A stretch of 38,961 nucleotides of DNA from an uncultured Granulosicoccaceae bacterium (lineage in GTDB: Bacteria; Pseudomonadota; Gammaproteobacteria; Granulosicoccales; Granulosicoccaceae): NCBI GenBank assembly GCA_938003855.1, contig CALKXD010000238.1:1-38961 (forward strand), given 5' to 3'. Below, piece by piece: positions 34,309 to 38,961 of the stretch. The translations under genes were made by a program, and so were the position numbers. The first letter of the stretch is position 1; each line of letters starts with the position of its first letter. The notes under the pieces are model-generated. The model saw only the letters and a program-made list of their open reading frames with translations, ran no database searches and had not been told where the DNA came from.

Positions 34309-34633
34309 GGGTCTACCCCTCGTAAAGTTTGCTTGATTTAAATCGTATCCGGACCACCGCTGCACAATAGGTAAGTAAAGTGCGTGCCAATCACCACAAC
34401 GCCGCCGTCGATGTTGCAGCCAGCCCTGCGCAACCGGCGCACATGCCCCGGTAACGCAGTGAAATTTGGTTATTTTCCAAGTATACCAGACCCTTAGCCT
34501 GTTCCGTGAGCAACTGCGACCGCCGTTGCCAGCGCCATGTCGGACCGACTAATCCAGTAGATATGGGGTACTAAAGTGCCAGAACAACGCCACCGGGCGC
34601 GGTTTTCAGAGCCATTGCGCGGTTAAATTCAGC
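34309..34633. other. Leader and intergenic region between uvrB and acnB
   Basis: This 325-base gap holds the acnB leader, with GAGGGG just before the GTG start, and an AT-rich patch (about 34468-34486) containing the inverted repeat TTGG/CCAA and TATACT on the minus strand. A weak minus-strand pair TTGGCA and TATTGT, 15 bases apart, lies about 34357-34387. No gene or confident promoter is seen. Confidence 0.4.
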
Positions 34634-36649
34634 CTATACCGTGCCCGGCCCGAGCGTCACCGACCGCAGTAACTCAATTTGATCCCGCATAGCCGCGGCT
34701 TTTTCAAACTCGAGCTCCTTGGCGAATTCGTACATCTGTTTTTCCATCGCATTTATTTTTTTAGCGGCAGCAGAAGGCGACAATGATGCAAATGCTTTGG
34801 CATCGTCCTCGGCCTGCGCATCTTTACGCTTCCTGAGTCCCGGCACCGGCGACGACGACTCCATGATATCGAGCACTTTTTTGCGTACCGACTTCGGCGT
34901 TATGCCGTGGGCTTCATTGTGTGCTGTCTGCTTATCGCGACGGCGATCCGTCTCATCGATGGCGCGCTTCATTGAATCGGTAACTTTATCGGCGTAGAGA
35001 ATCGCCTTGCCATTGAGATTTCGCGCCGCGCGTCCAATCGTCTGGATCAACGACCGGTCAGAACGCAGAAATCCTTCTTTGTCCGCATCAAGAATCGCCA
35101 CCAGAGAAACCTCGGGCATATCCAGCCCCTCCCGCAGCAGGTTGATCCCTACCAGCACGTCAAACTCACCCAGGCGCAGATCACGGATAATCTCGGTACG
35201 CTCGACGGTATCGATGTCACTGTGCAGATACCGCACACGCACATTGTGGTCGGCCAGGTAATCGGTAAGATCTTCCGACATGCGCTTGGTCAGTGTCGTC
35301 ACCAGTACGCGCTCATTTTTCTCGACCCGAAGACCAATCTCTGACAGCAGATCATCGACCTGAGTACGTACATCACGGATTTCTATCTGCGGATCAACCA
35401 GCCCGGTGGGTCGCACTACCTGCTCGATGACAGCACCGGCATTCTGCGCCTCGTAGTTGCCCGGGGTCGCAGAGATAAAAACCGTCTGTGGCGACAGCTG
35501 CTCAAACTCATCAAAGCGCAGCGGCCGGTTATCCAGCGCCGACGGCAGACGAAACCCGTAACCCACCAGGTTTTCCTTGCGCGACCGGTCACCCTTATAC
35601 ATGCCACCCAGCTGCGGCACTGTCACATGGCTTTCATCGATAAACAAAATGGCATCAGTCGGGATATAGTCAAACAGACACGGCGGCGGCTCACCCGGCG
35701 CCCGACCCGACAAATAGCGCGAGTAATTTTCAATGCCCGAGCAATAGCCGATCTCGTTGATCATCTCTATATCAAACAGCGTGCGCTGCTCAAGCCGCTG
35801 CGCCTCCACCAGCTTGCCCGCCTCCCGCAGCCCTTCGACCCGCTCTTTGAGTTCTATTTTGATGTCGTCAACCGCCGCTACCAAAGTTTCGCGCGGGGTC
35901 ACGTAATGCGTTTTCGGGTACACCGTCAGGCGTGGCACACGGCGCAGAATCTCACCGGTCAGCGGATCAAAAAAGCTGAGATTTTCAATTTCATCATCAA
36001 ACAATTCAACACGCACCGCCTCGCGTTCTGATTCCGCCGCATGGATATCGATCACCTCACCACGGACCCGGTAGTTACCACGCCGAAGCTCCATATCGTT
36101 GCGGGTGTACTGCAGCTCGGCCAGACGACGCAGCAGCTCGCGCTGATCAATAATATTACCGCGCTCCAGATGCAGGACCATTTTGTGGTAGGCCTGCGGA
36201 TCACCCAGCCCGTAGATCGCAGACACCGTCGCCACAATAATCACATCACGCCGCTCGAACAGCGCTTTGGTGGCCGACAATCGCATCTGCTCGATGTGAT
36301 CATTCACGGAGGCGTCTTTCTCGATAAACGTATCAGACGCCACCACATAAGCTTCCGGCTGGTAGTAGTCATAATAAGAGACAAAATACTCCACCGCATT
36401 GTCCGGGAAAAACTCTTTCATCTCGCCATATAACTGTGCCGCCAGCGTTTTGTTCGGCGCCAGCACAATGGCCGGGCGCTGCTGGTTTTCGATCACATTG
36501 GCGACGGTAAACGTTTTGCCGGAACCGGTAACCCCAAGCAGAGTCTGAAACGCCAGCCCGGATTCGAGTCCGTCAATCATCGACGCGATGGCGGCAGGCT
36601 GATCTCCGGCCGGTTCAAACTGTTTTTCGAGGGTGAAAGACTTGGACAT
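34634..36649 (-). CDS. uvrB: Excinuclease ABC subunit B
   Basis: DNA-damage-recognition helicase of nucleotide excision repair; it receives damaged DNA from UvrA and recruits UvrC. At 671 aa it has the standard length. Walker A is [10 protein letters not shown] (about 37-46), the beta-hairpin region [11 protein letters not shown] follows, the DEAD-box-like motif is FIDESH, motif VI is TIGRAARN, and the C-terminal UVR domain ([17 protein letters not shown]) that binds UvrC is intact. The start at 36649 directly precedes the conserved N-terminus. It is divergent from the aminotransferase across 168 bases. No convincing LexA box is seen. Confidence 0.98.
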   Translation of the reverse strand: MSKSFTLEKQFEPAGDQPAAIASMIDGLESGLAFQTLLGVTGSGKTFTVANVIENQQRPAIVLAPNKTLAAQLYGEMKEFFPDNAVEYFVSYYDYYQPEAYVVASDTFIEKDASVNDHIEQMRLSATKALFERRDVIIVATVSAIYGLGDPQAYHKMVLHLERGNIIDQRELLRRLAELQYTRNDMELRRGNYRVRGEVIDIHAAESEREAVRVELFDDEIENLSFFDPLTGEILRRVPRLTVYPKTHYVTPRETLVAAVDDIKIELKERVEGLREAGKLVEAQRLEQRTLFDIEMINEIGYCSGIENYSRYLSGRAPGEPPPCLFDYIPTDAILFIDESHVTVPQLGGMYKGDRSRKENLVGYGFRLPSALDNRPLRFDEFEQLSPQTVFISATPGNYEAQNAGAVIEQVVRPTGLVDPQIEIRDVRTQVDDLLSEIGLRVEKNERVLVTTLTKRMSEDLTDYLADHNVRVRYLHSDIDTVERTEIIRDLRLGEFDVLVGINLLREGLDMPEVSLVAILDADKEGFLRSDRSLIQTIGRAARNLNGKAILYADKVTDSMKRAIDETDRRRDKQTAHNEAHGITPKSVRKKVLDIMESSSPVPGLRKRKDAQAEDDAKAFASLSPSAAAKKINAMEKQMYEFAKELEFEKAAAMRDQIELLRSVTLGPGTV

Positions 36650-36817
36650 AGGCTCGGGTCGTCGATAAAATTCTGCGTTGTAATAAATGATGAGCGCCTG
36701 GAACCCGCCGGCCAGTGGCCCGGCATTCCCTGCCCTGCATCTCCCTCAAGACTGTGCGTCCGGACAACTGGCCCGGCTACTGACTGCACGCACAGCTCAC
36801 TACCTCAGGCAACTATT

Positions 36818-38005
36818 TTGGCTATCAAACTCTCTGCAAAGCTGGCTCAGGTCAAGCCCTCACCCACCATGGCGGTCACCGCCCTTGCCGCCGACCTGCG
36901 CGCCCAGGGCCGCGATGTTATCGGGTTGGGTGCCGGTGAACCAGACTTCGACACCCCGGCCCACATCAAGCAAGCCGCCATCGATGCGATCAACAACGGC
37001 GAGACCAAATACACCGCCGTCGACGGTATCGTACCGCTGAAAGAAGCCATTATAGGAAAATTCAAAGGCGACAATAACCTAAGTTACGAGAAAGGCGAGA
37101 TCCTGGTCTCCTGCGGTGGCAAGCAAAGCTTCTACAACCTGGCTCAAGCGCTGCTGAACGACGGCGACGAGGTCGTCATCCCCGCACCGTACTGGGTGTC
37201 CTATCCCGACATCGCCCTGCTCGCCGGTGGCAAACCCGTGTTTGTCGAGACCAGCCAGGCCGATGCATTCAAGATGTCGCCAGAGCAACTCGACCAGGCA
37301 ATGACCCCCGCCACCCGCTTGGTCGTCATCAACAGCCCCTCCAACCCGAGTGGAAAATCCTACACCAGAGACGAACTCGCCGCCCTGGGTGAAGTTCTGA
37401 AACGCTACCCCGACGCCATTATCGCCACCGACGACATGTACGAGCACATTGTCTGGGCCGAGCACGGCTTCTGCAATATTGTCAACGCCTGCCCCGAACT
37501 CTACGACCGCACCGTCGTAATGAACGGCGTCTCGAAAGCCTACGCCATGACCGGCTGGCGTATCGGCTACGCCGGCGGCCCCGAGCCCGTCATCGCCGCC
37601 ATGCGGAAAATACAATCACAAAGCACCAGCAACCCCACTTCCGTATCTCAATGGGCATCCACCGCAGCACTGAACGGCGGCAAAGAATGCATCGCCGAAA
37701 TGCTCACCGCGTTCGAACAACGGCACGATTTCGTGGTCAAGTCACTCAACGACATGAACGGCGTCGACTGCATACAGGCAGACGGCACATTCTATGCGTT
37801 CCCCAATGTTCAGGCAGCCATCGACAACAACAACGACATCGCCAACGATGTGGAGTTTTCATCATGGGTGCTTGATAAAGCCGGGGTCGCGGTAGTCCCG
37901 GGTTCTGCCTTTGGTACCGAAGGCCACGTGCGTTTATCGTTTGCCACCAGCATGGATAATCTGCAACAAGCGATGCAACGCATGGGAGATCTGATAAACG
38001 GCTAA
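36818..38005 (+). CDS. Class I aspartate aminotransferase
   Basis: A PLP-dependent aminotransferase of 395 aa that most likely interconverts aspartate and 2-oxoglutarate with oxaloacetate and glutamate. It is of the bacterial Ib type (Thermus/Rhizobium-like) rather than E. coli AspC. GAGEPDFDTP and SNPSGKSYTRDEL are subgroup signatures, and the PLP Lys is Lys240 in GVSKAYAMTGWRIGY. TTG at 36818 is the only start that keeps the conserved KLSAKLAQVKPSPTMAV N-terminus; AGG lies 9 bases upstream. A start at the later ATG would lose about 16 conserved residues. It stands divergent from uvrB and upstream of tRNA-Asn. Confidence 0.94.
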   Translation: MAIKLSAKLAQVKPSPTMAVTALAADLRAQGRDVIGLGAGEPDFDTPAHIKQAAIDAINNGETKYTAVDGIVPLKEAIIGKFKGDNNLSYEKGEILVSCGGKQSFYNLAQALLNDGDEVVIPAPYWVSYPDIALLAGGKPVFVETSQADAFKMSPEQLDQAMTPATRLVVINSPSNPSGKSYTRDELAALGEVLKRYPDAIIATDDMYEHIVWAEHGFCNIVNACPELYDRTVVMNGVSKAYAMTGWRIGYAGGPEPVIAAMRKIQSQSTSNPTSVSQWASTAALNGGKECIAEMLTAFEQRHDFVVKSLNDMNGVDCIQADGTFYAFPNVQAAIDNNNDIANDVEFSSWVLDKAGVAVVPGSAFGTEGHVRLSFATSMDNLQQAMQRMGDLING

Positions 38006-38086
38006 ACTTTGCGCAGGTTTGCCCGTACAACCGCCATACAGAACACCCGCGAGGCAAAAAAATACCCTCGTAAAACGCAAAACTGG

Positions 38087-38115
38087 TTGACGGCAAAGAG
38101 TGTCCCAGCTAAAAT
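38087..38115 (+). promoter_or_regulatory. sigma70 promoter of tRNA-Asn
   Basis: TTGACG (38087-38092) and TAAAAT (38110-38115) are separated by exactly 17 bases. Transcription would begin near 38122, about 9 bases before the mature tRNA 5' end. Confidence 0.85.
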
Positions 38116-38130
38116 TCCGCTCTTCACACT

Positions 38131-38206
<76 letters not shown>

Positions 38207-38212
38207 AATACT

Positions 38213-38242
38213 TCAGCGTTATCAATTAGATAACGCTGATTT
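38213..38242 (+). terminator. Rho-independent terminator of tRNA-Asn
   Basis: TCAGCGTTATC (38213-38223) pairs perfectly with GATAACGCTGA (38229-38239) around the loop AATTA and is followed by TTT. It begins 7 bases after the CCA end. Confidence 0.85.
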
Positions 38243-38626
38243 CATAAAACACAAAGCCGCACCCTTCCCCATAAGCCAAACTCTTCCCCATAGAATCAAT
38301 GCTGCATTGATCGTACTGTGGCTACGTGAAGCGAATTCAATCAACAAAAGCACCATGTCCGAATCGCGGTCAGATGGTGGGGCGCGGTAAGCCTCGCACC
38401 TCCAATCTGCTGCTGTGAAGTCCTGCCTGGTATCCCTACAACCCTCTTTGGGCAACGCACTACAACAATTTCCCGCTGGAATGTATTTACCATTACGGAC
38501 ATCGCGCACTGATTCTTGATATTCAATTCCAGCCGTGAGTGCAGCTCCCGGCAGCCCAAAACGGCGAACGGTCGGGGGTAACCTACAATCGTCAGCTCCT
38601 CAGAATCAGGCGCCCCTCCTAGTTTC
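38243..38626. other. Region without a supported gene
   Basis: About 384 bases between the tRNA terminator and the last gene. Short open frames exist on the minus strand, but their translations show no recognisable family or protein-like composition. A 17-base palindrome ATCAATGC-T-GCATTGAT lies at 38295-38311 and could be an operator. Otherwise I see nothing here. Confidence 0.5.
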
Positions 38627-38961
38627 TTATTTTTCTAAGAATGTTGTGATGTCATCGATCGCATCTTGGACTCTTCCTGAAATAACCTCGTCATCCAGTA
38701 GTGGCGTGAGCAATGCTAGTAGCTCTTCTCGATTGGCATTCTCATGCAGCCGGGCTAAATGACCAACACAAGTTACTGACACAGCGCGAATTTCATCCTC
38801 ACTGTGAGTGATTGTCGCGCCAAGTTGTTCTACCAGCCAATCGTAATCGCTTATGCAGTGCACGGCGTTGACGGTCGCCGTACAGATCTCCGCAGCAACA
38901 CCGCGGCCCAAAGCTGTTAAGTAATCTTCTTTGTTTATGCAGTTTGGCTCAACATAGCTTT
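38627..38961 (-). CDS. HEAT-repeat-like small protein, 5' end beyond the window
   Basis: At least 111 residues are visible and the frame stays open to the right edge, so the true start is outside. The segment EIRAVSVTCVGHLARLHENA followed by LLALLTPLLDDE and GRVQDAIDDITTF resembles single HEAT-like helical pairs found in many small uncharacterised proteins, some of them immunity proteins of toxin systems. No toxin is visible. A start at TTG 38911 is possible but unlikely, because the sequence before it is equally protein-like (YVEPNCINKEDYLTA). Function unknown. Confidence 0.55.
   Translation of the reverse strand, partial: SYVEPNCINKEDYLTALGRGVAAEICTATVNAVHCISDYDWLVEQLGATITHSEDEIRAVSVTCVGHLARLHENANREELLALLTPLLDDEVISGRVQDAIDDITTFLEK

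Noticed and set aside
36752-36767. LexA-like site CTGT-N8-ACAA between uvrB and the aminotransferase
   Set aside because: One base off CTGT-N8-ACAG, but the centre is GC-rich (real sites are AT-rich) and it lies about 100 bases from the uvrB start without a promoter around it.
38222-38559. Two minus-strand open frames of 95 and 72 codons after the tRNA
   Set aside because: They overlap each other in different frames, cover a terminator, and show no recognisable motif or ribosome site.

Overview
The window looks like a chromosomal segment of a gammaproteobacterium, probably free-living and outside the well-studied genera. The main evidence is the run nudJ-mnmA-hflD (in Escherichia coli the same three genes precede purB), together with AcnB-type aconitase and UvrB in typical gammaproteobacterial form. 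Coding is dense on both strands, with many 4-bp ATGA start/stop overlaps. The organism cannot be named from the sequence alone.

Layout. 1-3771 (+): a LysR regulator, then the tRNA and nucleotide housekeeping genes nudJ, mnmA and hflD. 4013-7123 (-): a cyclic-nucleotide-binding (cNMP) protein and an unusual ABC exporter-like protein (called ABC-1 here). 7500-8180 (+): a DUF1796-like protein. 8181-8371: a small palindromic element, probably a MITE, flanked by CTAG duplications that supply the stop codons of both convergent neighbours. 8372-17009 (-): an eight-gene glycoconjugate operon, read from the right as COG4671-like glycosyltransferase, two GT4 glycosyltransferases, histidine phosphatase, a second COG4671-like glycosyltransferase, polysaccharide deacetylase, small methyltransferase and FkbH-like HAD protein. 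17244-20493 (+): a large MscS channel overlapping an FkbM methyltransferase. 20547-22183 (-): a GNAT protein and a second polysaccharide deacetylase. 22393-28312 (-): an oligopeptide-type ABC importer (two permeases, binding protein, fused double ATPase). 28590-31622 (+): ABC-2, a paralogue of ABC-1 with a cNMP domain fused at its C-terminus. 31708-38206: core genes acnB, uvrB and a class I aspartate aminotransferase, then a tRNA-Asn with clear promoter and terminator. The right edge holds a HEAT-like gene cut by the window end.

Reading of the whole: the 24-kb block from 4.0 to 31.6 kb looks like one accessory system. It holds four glycosyltransferases, two paralogous deacetylases, several modifying enzymes and an importer, and is bracketed by two paralogous exporter-like proteins. 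No Wzx/Wzy-like flippase or polymerase and no initiating sugar-phosphate transferase is present. The two bracketing proteins are the strongest novelty: their nucleotide-binding domains carry a roughly 300-residue expansion with a tripled box motif, most canonical catalytic residues are eroded, and the same cNMP domain is a separate gene in one case and fused in the other.
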